A stretch of DNA of 8,452 nt from Desulfobacteraceae bacterium (lineage in GTDB: Bacteria; Desulfobacterota; Desulfobacteria; Desulfobacterales; UBA11574), in the NCBI GenBank assembly GCA_002868985.1, contig PKTV01000050.1, positions 1 to 8,452 of the forward strand, written 5' to 3'. Positions 1 to 5,770 of this stretch are shown here, one piece after another; position 1 is the first letter of the stretch; every line of letters begins with the position of its first letter. The notes beneath the pieces were generated by a model. The model did no database searches. It was not told where the DNA came from and worked only from the letters and a program-made list of their open reading frames with translations. Both the position numbers and the translations under genes were made by a program.

Positions 1-47
1 CCGACATTTACATGTGGCTTGGTCCTCTGAAACTTTTCCTTACCCAT
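1..47 (-). CDS. tuf: Elongation factor Tu, N-terminal fragment (runs off left edge)
   Basis: Only the first 15 codons plus two bases lie in the window. The translation MGKEKFQRTKPHVNV followed by Gly is the conserved EF-Tu start that precedes the GTPase P-loop, which would lie outside the window. EF-Tu is the GTPase that delivers aminoacyl-tRNA to the ribosomal A site in the cytoplasm. The ATG at 47-45 is preceded on the minus strand by GGGAGGA (62-56) with an 8-nt spacer, a strong Shine-Dalgarno. Gly follows the initiator Met where Ala or Ser is more usual. The gene is last in a tRNA-Thr/Tyr/Gly/Thr-tuf string, the classical tufB arrangement of many bacteria, and is probably co-transcribed with those tRNAs. 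Identification is secure despite the short length; the rest of the protein cannot be checked. Confidence 0.93.
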   Translation of the reverse strand, partial: MGKEKFQRTKPHVNV

Positions 48-138
48 CTTTGAAATCCTCCCATGCTTTGTTGGAATTGATGTTTAGCAAGGTGCTTTGG
101 CTTTAAACATTATTCTTTTCAAAATTTTCCCGTATGCG

Positions 139-156
139 CCATCTTGTCTAAGATGG
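139..156 (-). other. Perfect 7-bp hairpin overlapping the CCA end of tRNA-Thr(GGU)
   Basis: On the minus strand CCATCTT pairs perfectly with AAGATGG around the tetraloop AGAC. The first three bases of the 5' arm are the encoded CCA of the tRNA-Thr, so the hairpin abuts the tRNA acceptor stem. No U-tract follows, so it does not look like an intrinsic terminator. It lies in the tRNA-to-tuf leader and could mark a processing point between the tRNA precursor and the tuf mRNA; that role is inference. Confidence 0.5.
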
Positions 157-230
157 AGCCCACGACCGGGATCGAACCGGTGAACCTCTTCCTTACCAAG
201 GAAGCGCTCTACCGACTGAGCTACGTGGGC
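154..230 (-). tRNA. tRNA-Thr (anticodon GGU)
   Basis: Folded by hand: acceptor GCCCACG pairs with CGTGGGC, D stem GCTC/GAGC with loop AGTCGGTA, anticodon stem CTTCC/GGAAG with loop TTGGTAA (anticodon GGT at 34-36), and T stem ACCGG/CCGGT with loop TTCGATC. The discriminator is T and CCA is encoded (156-154). It decodes ACC and ACU. The variable region reads AGGTTC, six bases rather than the usual five for a class I tRNA. It is the last tRNA before tuf. Confidence 0.97.
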
Positions 231-289
231 GCTCCTGTGTAATCTTATGATGCCGTCTGGGAAACCTTTAATGCAGTCTATATTCAATT

Positions 290-364
<75 letters not shown>

Positions 365-533
365 TCATATAACATAAAGATGCCCTTTATAAAACTCTTT
401 GTTTAATGATGATTTTGAAAAAATAAGTTTCCTCAAAATGTGTAGTAAGAGTTATGAAAGAAGCCATGTAGTTCCTGTCGATTTCGCTAAACTAAATAAA
501 CCGAAATCTCCTACATACGACCTACTTTGAGGC

Positions 534-618
534 TGGTGGTGGGGGGAGGATTTGAACCTCCGAAGGCTTCGCCGACAGATTTACAGTCTGTTCCCTTTGA
601 CCACTCGGGAACCCCACC
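534..618 (-). tRNA. tRNA-Tyr (anticodon GUA)
   Basis: A class II tRNA of 85 nt including CCA. The acceptor is GGTGGGG/CCCCACC, the anticodon stem ACAGA/TCTGT encloses loop CTGTAAA (anticodon GTA), the long variable arm is a hairpin around CGGCGAAGCCTTCGG, and the T loop is TTCAAAT. The discriminator is A and CCA is encoded (536-534). The long variable arm, GTA anticodon and discriminator A together identify Tyr. It decodes UAC and UAU. Confidence 0.97.
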
Positions 619-637
619 TGAATTATATTTTCAAATA

Positions 638-713
638 TGGAGCCAGAGACAGGAGTCGAACCCGCGACATCCTCATTACAAGTGAGGCGCTCTACCAACT
701 GAGCTACTCTGGC
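638..713 (-). tRNA. tRNA-Thr (anticodon UGU)
   Basis: Acceptor GCCAGAG/CTCTGGC, D stem GCTC/GAGC with loop AGTTGGTA, anticodon stem CCTCA/TGAGG with loop CTTGTAA (anticodon TGT), variable ATGTC, and T stem GCGGG/CCTGT with loop TTCGACT. The discriminator is T and CCA is encoded at 640-638. It decodes ACA and ACG and complements the GGU isoacceptor at 154-230. It is the first tRNA of the cluster, about 20 nt from tRNA-Tyr. Confidence 0.97.
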
Positions 714-749
714 AGCACATTGTTTAACCTTTCTCTCATAAAACTAGTT

Positions 750-778
750 CTTTTACATATATTTTTATTTTTTTTCAA
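750..778 (-). promoter_or_regulatory. Sigma-70-type promoter candidate for the tRNA-tuf operon
   Basis: Minus strand: TTGAAA (778-773) as -35, a 17-bp AT-rich spacer, then TAAAAG (755-750) as -10. Matches to consensus are 5/6 and 4/6. The predicted start near 742 would leave a ~30-nt leader before the first tRNA at 713, which is sensible. It is the only reasonable candidate immediately upstream of the cluster. The surrounding A/T richness makes chance matches easy, so confidence is modest. Confidence 0.4.
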
Positions 779-1034
779 GCCTGATATTTAGCCGTTATAT
801 ATAATAATCATAAATTATTAGCAATAATCAACGATATTATTTAAAATACTGCCTTTTACTCCTTTTTTCTATTATTTTTTGTATATGATGTCCTGATGAT
901 TTTTTGCCACATCTCGTCATAGGTGATCAATAAATTGACGACTAAAATTGGAAGGCAACACGTATTATCTTCATATAATTTCTTATATAATTGTTATTAC
1001 AGTTCTTATTTATACATCCAGATCCGTTCTATCC

Positions 1035-1050
1035 TGGCATATTATTTGCT
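1035..1050 (+). promoter_or_regulatory. Sigma-54 (RpoN) -24/-12 promoter-like site
   Basis: The sequence reads TGGCAT, five bases, then TTGCT. The GG of the -24 element and the GC of the -12 element have exactly the 10-base separation that RpoN requires. TGGCA and TTGC match consensus, the base before is C (a pyrimidine) and the last base is T (W). A start near 1061 would lie ~250 nt upstream of mltD. Whether it drives mltD with a long leader, or a separate short RNA, cannot be told from sequence; a chance match in AT-rich DNA is also possible. Confidence 0.4.
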
Positions 1051-1073
1051 TATTAACAGACAATAAAAGCATA

Positions 1074-1109
1074 TATTATTATAAATGCAAGTATTATTAT
1101 AAATGCAAG
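1074..1109. repeat. Tandem duplication, 2 x 18 nt
   Basis: Two exact, adjacent copies of TATTATTATAAATGCAAG occupy 1074-1091 and 1092-1109. They start ~24 nt downstream of the sigma-54-like site. The perfect identity suggests a recent slippage duplication or two copies of a binding site; there is no evidence to decide. Confidence 0.9.
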
Positions 1110-1213
1110 AGAAAATTATTAGAATCGTATCATTTTCGAAAAGCGAATTCAGTAAAAGTTATCTTAAGCTCCTAAAAACAAAGCTTTTATCACTTTTTCA
1201 GCGAGATAAAGCC

Positions 1214-1241
1214 TTGACAAAGGCGCCAAATGTTGTGTAAT
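1214..1241 (+). promoter_or_regulatory. Sigma-70-type promoter for the mltD operon
   Basis: TTGACA (1214-1219) is a perfect -35 and TGTAAT (1236-1241) matches the -10 at 5/6, with a 16-bp spacer. The predicted start near 1248 gives a leader of about 64 nt before the TTG start at 1312. It is the best housekeeping promoter match seen in the window. Confidence 0.65.
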
Positions 1242-1299
1242 CGAACATCAAGCCATTAAAAACTGATGATACACCTTATTTAATCATCTGATATGAATC

Positions 1300-1314
1300 G
1301 AGGTATTTAATTTG
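1300..1314 (+). promoter_or_regulatory. Shine-Dalgarno and TTG start of the mltD-like gene
   Basis: GAGG (1300-1303) lies 8 nt before TTG (1312-1314). This supports the non-ATG start, which also places a complete lipoprotein signal peptide at the N terminus. Confidence 0.7.
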
Positions 1315-3168
1315 ATAAATTCACGAGTTATTATTCTGTCTTTTTTCGTTTTTTTGTTCTTATGCGGCTGCGTACAGAATCTTCATAAAAATCCCGTATC
1401 ACCGGAAGAGACTTTTTTTTCGGATCATGAAAGTTCGCCTGATCCTGCGACAACGTCCGACAACGTCGCTTCTGATATATCATCTCCAACAGATGCCCTT
1501 GATCTTTCAGAATTACCCGAAAAAGCAGACTCTGAAGATCAGAATTCCTCGCTTGCGGGTTCTGATATTCAGAATCGTGAATCAAACGATTCTGATCAAG
1601 GGGAAAAAATACAATCCCTCCTTGATGAAGCGCTTGATTTTTGCCAAGCATCCCAGGATTTTTGGCAAAAAGGGGAGCTTGAAAACGCTCTTGAAGCACT
1701 GGACCATGCTTATGCTTTAATCTTGAAAACCGATACGACCACCAACCCTAAACTCATACAGCAAAAAGAAGATCTGCGTTTTTTGATTTCTAAACGCATT
1801 CTTGAAATTTACGCATCGCGTAATATTGTTGTAAACGGGAATCACAATGCCATTCCTTTGGTGATGAACAAGCATGTTCAGCTTGAAATCAATCACTTTA
1901 CCAAATACGGTGAAAAAAGTTTTTTCATCGAAGCCTACAAACGTTCGGGAAAATATCGCCCATATATTGTTTCAGAACTCAAAGCAGCCGGTATGCCGGT
2001 TGAATTATCATGGCTTCCGCTAATTGAAAGCGGATTCAAGGTCAATGCGCTTTCAAGGGCCAGAGCCCTTGGACCCTGGCAGTTCATCCCCTCAACCGGA
2101 TACAAATTTGGTCTCAAACGTGACAAATACATCGATGAAAGAATCGATCCGATCAAATCAACTCAGGCTGCAATTGCATATTTGAAAGAACTGCATCAAA
2201 TTTTTGGTGACTGGTCAACTGTCCTGGCGGCTTATAATTGTGGTGAAGGGCGGGTTCTTAGAGTCATACGATCTCAGAACATAAACTACCTTGACAATTT
2301 CTGGGATCTTTATGAGCGTCTTCCTCGAGAAACCGCTAGATACGTTCCCCGCTTTATGGCTGCTCTTTTTATTATTAACAATCCGGAAAAATACGGGCTC
2401 AATGCCATCACCGTTGACGAGCCGTTAGAATATGAGAATGTAACGGTTTCAAAACAGATCCATCTTAAAAATGTTGCTAAAGAAATCGGTGTTGCTGAAA
2501 AAACGCTCAGAGAACTTAATCCTGAGCTTCGTTACCGTATACTTCCTCAAGACGAATATCCGCTTAGGGTTCCCCCGGGAAAAAGCGAAGTTTTGCTGGC
2601 AAATCTGGATAACATACCGGTGACACACCCGCCTCAGCCTGCCTATGTCTATCATCGGATAAGACACGGCGAAAGTCTTTCCACCATTGCCAGAAGATAC
2701 CGTTCCAGTGTTAGAAAAATTATGCGCGCAAACAATTTACACAGATCGAGCTATATCGTTGCAGGGAAAAAACTCAAGATACCTCTCAGGGGCACAATGC
2801 CATACAGACCGAAAATAGACCGCACCAAAGATTTTACAATCCCATCCGCCCATGTTGTAAAAAGTGGCGATTCGCTCTGGAACATTGCCAAACGATACGG
2901 CACAACGACCAAAAAGATCCAGAGTTTAAACGAGCTGCAGACAACACAACTGCATATCGGCCAGGTTTTAAAAATTCCCGGATACAAAAATGAAAAAATA
3001 GTTGGAAAAATAGAGGTTGGAAATCTAAAGGTTTATCAGGTTAAACCCGGTGATAGTCCGTTCGATATCGCACAACTTCACAATATGCCCCTTCAACGAT
3101 TTCTGCGCATCAATCTTTTGACGCTCAACAGCACGATATATCCGGGACAAAAACTATTTATAGAATAG
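1312..3168 (+). CDS. mltD: Membrane-bound lytic murein transglycosylase D-like lipoprotein with LysM repeats
   Basis: This 618-aa enzyme should cleave the MurNAc-GlcNAc bond of peptidoglycan with formation of 1,6-anhydroMurNAc, on the periplasmic side of the outer membrane. Residues 1-19 form a hydrophobic signal ending in the lipobox L-C-G-C with acylated Cys20; the next residue is Val, not Asp, which favours outer-membrane sorting. Residues 24-95 are a Ser/Asp/Glu-rich linker and ~100-165 are helical. The SLT domain follows: catalytic Glu239 in PLIESGF, then ALGPWQF and AAYNCGEGRV. The C terminus has three LysM peptidoglycan-binding repeats (about 447-490, 513-556, 574-617), with a weaker LysM-like stretch before them. 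It is longer than E. coli MltD (452 aa, two LysM) because of the N-terminal linker and extra LysM. It starts with TTG behind GAGG. It is first in a three-gene operon. Confidence 0.93.
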   Translation: MINSRVIILSFFVFLFLCGCVQNLHKNPVSPEETFFSDHESSPDPATTSDNVASDISSPTDALDLSELPEKADSEDQNSSLAGSDIQNRESNDSDQGEKIQSLLDEALDFCQASQDFWQKGELENALEALDHAYALILKTDTTTNPKLIQQKEDLRFLISKRILEIYASRNIVVNGNHNAIPLVMNKHVQLEINHFTKYGEKSFFIEAYKRSGKYRPYIVSELKAAGMPVELSWLPLIESGFKVNALSRARALGPWQFIPSTGYKFGLKRDKYIDERIDPIKSTQAAIAYLKELHQIFGDWSTVLAAYNCGEGRVLRVIRSQNINYLDNFWDLYERLPRETARYVPRFMAALFIINNPEKYGLNAITVDEPLEYENVTVSKQIHLKNVAKEIGVAEKTLRELNPELRYRILPQDEYPLRVPPGKSEVLLANLDNIPVTHPPQPAYVYHRIRHGESLSTIARRYRSSVRKIMRANNLHRSSYIVAGKKLKIPLRGTMPYRPKIDRTKDFTIPSAHVVKSGDSLWNIAKRYGTTTKKIQSLNELQTTQLHIGQVLKIPGYKNEKIVGKIEVGNLKVYQVKPGDSPFDIAQLHNMPLQRFLRINLLTLNSTIYPGQKLFIE

Positions 3169-3174
3169 CCGAAT

Positions 3175-3834
3175 TTGATTAAAATAATTATAAACCAGAT
3201 CCCCGTGGAACCCTTTCAGGTCATGACATATCTGGTGGCCTGCCCCCAAAGTTGCGATGCAGTTATCATTGATCCGGCTGGAGATGAAGACAAACTTCTG
3301 GCCTTGATTGAAACAAGAAACCTCCGTGTTAAATATATCCTGAACACTCATGGTCATGCCGATCATGTTTTGGGAAACCCAACGCTGAAGAACCTTCTCA
3401 AAATCCCGGTATGCATGCACGAAGCCGATGACAAATTTTTTAACGACCCTTCTGTACGAGAAACATCTTCTCATGAGTTGGGGTTGCCTCCGCCTGACCC
3501 CGTAGATATAAAGTTGAAAGATGGCGACGTACTTGAAGTGGGAACGCTCAATATCGAAGTTATTCACACACCAGGACATACACCGGGCTCTGTCTGCTAT
3601 CGGGTTGGTGAGAATCTTTTTACCGGCGACACCCTTTTTGTCGGCGCAGCAGGAAGAACCGATTTAACCGGCGGCTCACTGAATACACTTATTCAATCTA
3701 TCGAGAAAAAACTGATCGTACTTCCGAAACGAACCATAGTCTGGCCCGGGCATGATTATGGAGAGAGTCCGACATCCACCATTGGCAAGGAGATGGAAGA
3801 AAATCCATACATCACCGACTTTATTCTTGAGTAG
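3175..3834 (+). CDS. Metallo-beta-lactamase-fold hydrolase, glyoxalase II / ETHE1-like
   Basis: A 219-aa protein with a complete binuclear-type metal site: T-H59-G-H61-A-D63-H64, His135 in HTPGHTPGS, Asp152 in FTGDTLF, and His193 in WPGHDYG. The GRTDL motif (160-164) and overall length match the short glyoxalase II-like group (YcbL type) and the related persulfide dioxygenases; both are cytoplasmic thiol/thioester enzymes. Probable activity is hydrolysis of a glutathione- or other thiol-ester such as S-lactoyl-thiol, but persulfide oxidation is an alternative I cannot exclude, so no symbol is given. It starts with TTG only six bases after the mltD stop and in the same reading frame. No Shine-Dalgarno is visible, suggesting translational coupling. 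The N-terminal IKIIINQIPVEPFQV strand fits the family, which argues against starting later at Met17. Confidence 0.88.
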   Translation: MIKIIINQIPVEPFQVMTYLVACPQSCDAVIIDPAGDEDKLLALIETRNLRVKYILNTHGHADHVLGNPTLKNLLKIPVCMHEADDKFFNDPSVRETSSHELGLPPPDPVDIKLKDGDVLEVGTLNIEVIHTPGHTPGSVCYRVGENLFTGDTLFVGAAGRTDLTGGSLNTLIQSIEKKLIVLPKRTIVWPGHDYGESPTSTIGKEMEENPYITDFILE

Positions 3835-3846
3835 AGCGAGGTTTTC

Positions 3847-4395
3847 ATGGCGACATTTGAAGAATTGAAAACTAACGCCATAAAGGTTTTTGGGAATTTT
3901 GGGGCATGGGTTTTTGATGAATGGAAAAAGTTGAATGATACTTTTTTTTATGGAGAAAACATCGTCGGTGAGATCATTTGGGGGTCGACACCTCAGGACA
4001 GAAGTCTCGGATATTATTCTCCGGATAAAAATTTTATCGTTTTACATAAAACGTTAATGCGTCCTGTCTATCCAACAAGCGATCTTACATGGAAGCTTCG
4101 CCATTTAAATAAAAGAAAGGTCAGTGATGTTCTTTTGCATGAGATGATTCACCAAAGGGTTCACCAGATCGGAGGATGGGAGGGAGAAAATTGCCATAAC
4201 AACGGGCAGTTTGTAAATGAAGTCAATAGAATCGCAAAACTTCTGGACATAGATATTAAGGCCAAAGTCATCCAATGGAAAACCATCCATGGTAAAACAA
4301 CCCCGTCCGTTGAGCCCGGATGTTTAAACCCTGAAGAACTATCGAATTTCCCATATTCGTCCAGAAGCCGTAACTACTATTACGAGCAATCTTAA
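3847..4395 (+). CDS. SprT-like zinc metallopeptidase domain protein
   Basis: A 182-aa protein with the SprT-type active site: H98-E-M-I-H102 supplies two zinc ligands and the catalytic Glu99, and His117 in CHNNGQF is the expected third ligand, followed by the aromatic residue seen in the family. The upstream block (about 20-75), with W45 and the YYSPDKNFIVLHKTL strand, matches the usual SprT layout of helix, strands, then HExxH. No C-terminal zinc-ribbon is present; only two cysteines occur in the whole protein. No signal peptide is seen, so it is likely cytoplasmic. The eukaryotic relative Spartan degrades DNA-protein crosslinks, but bacterial SprT-like proteins are poorly understood and I assign no substrate. 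The ATG is preceded by GAGG (3838-3841) at a 5-nt spacer, 12 nt after the MBL stop, so it is third in the operon. Confidence 0.85.
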   Translation: MATFEELKTNAIKVFGNFGAWVFDEWKKLNDTFFYGENIVGEIIWGSTPQDRSLGYYSPDKNFIVLHKTLMRPVYPTSDLTWKLRHLNKRKVSDVLLHEMIHQRVHQIGGWEGENCHNNGQFVNEVNRIAKLLDIDIKAKVIQWKTIHGKTTPSVEPGCLNPEELSNFPYSSRSRNYYYEQS

Positions 4396-4441
4396 CAAGA
4401 CCTTTCAAAACATTTGTTTTTGATAAAGAACTAGTAAAGAT

Positions 4442-4460
4442 CCTGGCCCAGAGGACCAGG
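4442..4460. other. GC-rich hairpin downstream of the sprT-like gene
   Basis: CCTGG pairs with CCAGG, and beyond a C/A mismatch two further C-G pairs close a three-base loop (AGA). It lies 47 nt after the SprT stop. There is no following T-run, so it may be an mRNA 3' end stabiliser or part of a repeat rather than an intrinsic terminator. The segment 4444-4462 resembles 4702-4720 (15 of 19 bases). Confidence 0.4.
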
Positions 4461-4513
4461 CTTAGGTAATCCATAGAGGAGATTTGCTTTGTTAGAAGTT
4501 TATTGAATTATTG

Positions 4514-4661
4514 AAATTACAAATATCAAATCACAAATATCAAATAATTTCCAATGACCGAAATTCGAAAATCCAAACAATGTCTCGCCCTGGAAGGTTT
4601 TGGTCATTGAATATTGGAATTTGAGATTTATTTGTGATTTGGTGCTTGGAATTTGTGATTT
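4514..4661. repeat. Palindromic intergenic repeat element (~148 bp)
   Basis: The left half repeats short phrases of the type ACAAATATCAAAT and ends in CCAATGACC (4551-4559); the right half begins GGTCATTGA (4602-4610) and continues with ATTTGTGATTTGG phrases. The two halves are imperfect reverse complements around a ~40-nt centre, so the whole element can fold into one long hairpin. It encodes nothing. It looks like a dispersed non-autonomous (MITE- or REP-like) element; copy number cannot be judged from one window. Confidence 0.7.
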
Positions 4662-4710
4662 TAGACACAAAAGTCCACGGCAGAGCCATCTAGTTCTGAC
4701 TTGGCATAGA

Positions 4711-4802
4711 GGATCAGGTTTTTCAGGACAAAATAAATATATTCTTTGTGCCTTAGAGCCTTTGTGGCAAATATTTTTATTTCCGACTTGTCCGGATCAG
4801 GT
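4711..4802. repeat. Small inverted-repeat element bracketed by 9-bp direct repeats
   Basis: GGATCAGGT occurs exactly at 4711-4719 and 4794-4802. Between them, imperfect inverted arms (AGGACAAAATAAATAT on the left; complement of ATTTTTATTTCC and CTTGTCCG on the right) flank a core TTTGTGCCTTAGAGCCTTTG. The right direct repeat covers the TGA stop of the minus-strand acyltransferase gene (4799-4797). The layout resembles an insertion with target-site duplication at the gene's extreme 3' end. Confidence 0.55.
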
Positions 4803-5489
4803 GTTGAATAACCGATGGACTTCCTCCTGATTTGACCATATGGCATCTGTTTCAATATACAATTTTTTAAAGGCGTTTTCAATGGATGACCGTTTCTCTT
4901 CAAAATCAGAGCGTTGTAATTCTCTTGGAATGATAATTTCATCCGAAAACCGGATGATCACACGTGAAAAAGGCTTTGGAACCATAAACCTGTCCCAACT
5001 GTTAAACACCCATTTTTTCTCGGCAGAGGTAATGACGGGGACAATCGGCATTCCCGAAGCCTGGGCAATAAGAAGCAGCCCGGGTTTAACAACGCCAAGA
5101 GGACCGGTAGGGCCGTCCACAATGTGACCGACCTTGTATCCTTCATGAACCAGTTTTTTAATCTCCCTTAATGCTTGACGTCCCCCCTTTGATGAAGAAC
5201 CTCTCACCGGATACCATCCCATGACGTTAACAATTCTGGAAATTAGTTCCCCGTCTTTGCTCTGGCTGATCATGATTGAAATTGGCTTTCGGCTTGCAAA
5301 AAAGGTTATCCCCGGGAAAAATCTCTGATGCCATGAAGCATAAATCGGAATGTGTCCTCTCTTCAGAATCTCTTTTTCAATCTCGGGGTTAATAATTCTG
5401 ATCCTGTAAGTTGATGATATAATCCTAACGATCAGGATTCCAATATAAGGAAATATCTGTAAATTTACCAAACGTTTCAGCATATTCAT
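4797..5489 (-). CDS. DUF374 / LPLAT-family acyltransferase (lysophospholipid or lipid A type)
   Basis: From ATG at 5489 the product is 230 aa. An N-terminal hydrophobic segment (about 10-26) is followed by the acyltransferase block: SWH54QRF, the SKDGELISRI motif with Asp79, VRGSSSKGG (95-103) and VDGPTGP (124-130), the signature order of DUF374 proteins. Members transfer acyl chains to lysophospholipid-like or lipid A acceptors at the inner-membrane cytoplasmic face; LpxJ-type late lipid A acylation is a possibility, not a demonstration. The frame is open upstream to GTG at 5591 (264 aa) with another ATG at 5543. I prefer 5489 because the family normally begins just before the hydrophobic segment and AAGGGGG (5508-5502) lies 12 nt upstream, although that spacer is long. 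It is monocistronic here. Its stop lies inside the right copy of a 9-bp direct repeat. Confidence 0.85.
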   Translation of the reverse strand: MNMLKRLVNLQIFPYIGILIVRIISSTYRIRIINPEIEKEILKRGHIPIYASWHQRFFPGITFFASRKPISIMISQSKDGELISRIVNVMGWYPVRGSSSKGGRQALREIKKLVHEGYKVGHIVDGPTGPLGVVKPGLLLIAQASGMPIVPVITSAEKKWVFNSWDRFMVPKPFSRVIIRFSDEIIIPRELQRSDFEEKRSSIENAFKKLYIETDAIWSNQEEVHRLFNT

Positions 5490-5652
5490 TTTTCCGGTCA
5501 GCCCCCTTATAAAATAATACCTTCGCGGTGCAACATCGATCATGTTTTTATTATACTTGAGGCGGTAATGCCTTTTAAAGTAAAGTATCACCTTTTTTCG
5601 CAGTAAGGTTTATCATCGTTCTTAATTTAACGGTGTATACCGGAATTGGATA

Positions 5653-5681
5653 AAACTACTTTTTCAACTTTTTTTTGTCAA
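5653..5681 (-). promoter_or_regulatory. Weak sigma-70 promoter candidate for the DUF374 gene
   Basis: Minus strand: perfect TTGACA (5681-5676), 17-bp spacer, then TAGTTT (5658-5653), only 3/6 to the -10 consensus. The start would be near 5646, leaving a leader of ~55 nt to GTG 5591 or ~155 nt to ATG 5489. The poor -10 keeps confidence low. Confidence 0.3.
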
Positions 5682-5770
5682 GAAATTATGGGGGGTTATA
5701 ATTCAACGTACCGGATTTTAATAATTTGTTCTAATCAAATAGATTATTGACAATATGCTCTTTCGAACCT

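Larger units (their letters stand above)
714..1311. other. AT-rich intergenic region between divergent tRNA-tuf and mltD operons
   Basis: There is no credible gene here. The longest open frame (948-1175, plus) starts with TTG, has no Shine-Dalgarno, and translates to a low-complexity Ile/Tyr/Lys-rich string generated by AT-rich repeats. The region holds the tRNA promoter candidate (750-778), a sigma-54-like site (1035-1050), an 18-nt tandem duplication (1074-1109) and the mltD sigma-70 promoter (1214-1241). Confidence 0.7.
4396..4796. other. Repeat-rich intergenic region between convergent genes
   Basis: This 401-bp stretch separates the sprT-like gene (plus) from the DUF374 gene (minus). 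It contains no credible gene. It holds the hairpin at 4442-4460, the palindromic repeat at 4514-4661 and the element bracketed by direct repeats at 4711-4802. No hairpin followed by a T-tract is visible for either converging gene. Confidence 0.75.

Noticed and set aside
480..508. GATTTCG/CGAAATC 7-bp stem between tRNA-Gly and tRNA-Tyr
   Set aside because: The 15-nt A-rich loop and lack of extension or T-tract make it no better than chance in a spacer; no role is supportable.
552..791. 79-codon plus-strand frame across tRNA-Tyr and tRNA-Thr(UGU)
   Set aside because: It is the antisense of two well-folded tRNA genes.
948..1175. 75-codon open frame on the plus strand between the tRNA cluster and mltD
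   Set aside because: It starts with TTG without a Shine-Dalgarno, runs through the sigma-54-like site and the tandem repeat, and gives a low-complexity Tyr/Lys/Ile-rich translation caused by AT-rich DNA.
4600..4830. 76-codon plus-strand frame in the repeat region
   Set aside because: It is composed of the right arm of the palindromic repeat and the second repeat, with no ribosome binding site or family resemblance.
4661..4942. 93-codon minus-strand frame overlapping the 3' end of the DUF374 gene
   Set aside because: It overlaps a recognised coding region in another frame and its remaining part is translation of the repeat element at 4711-4802.
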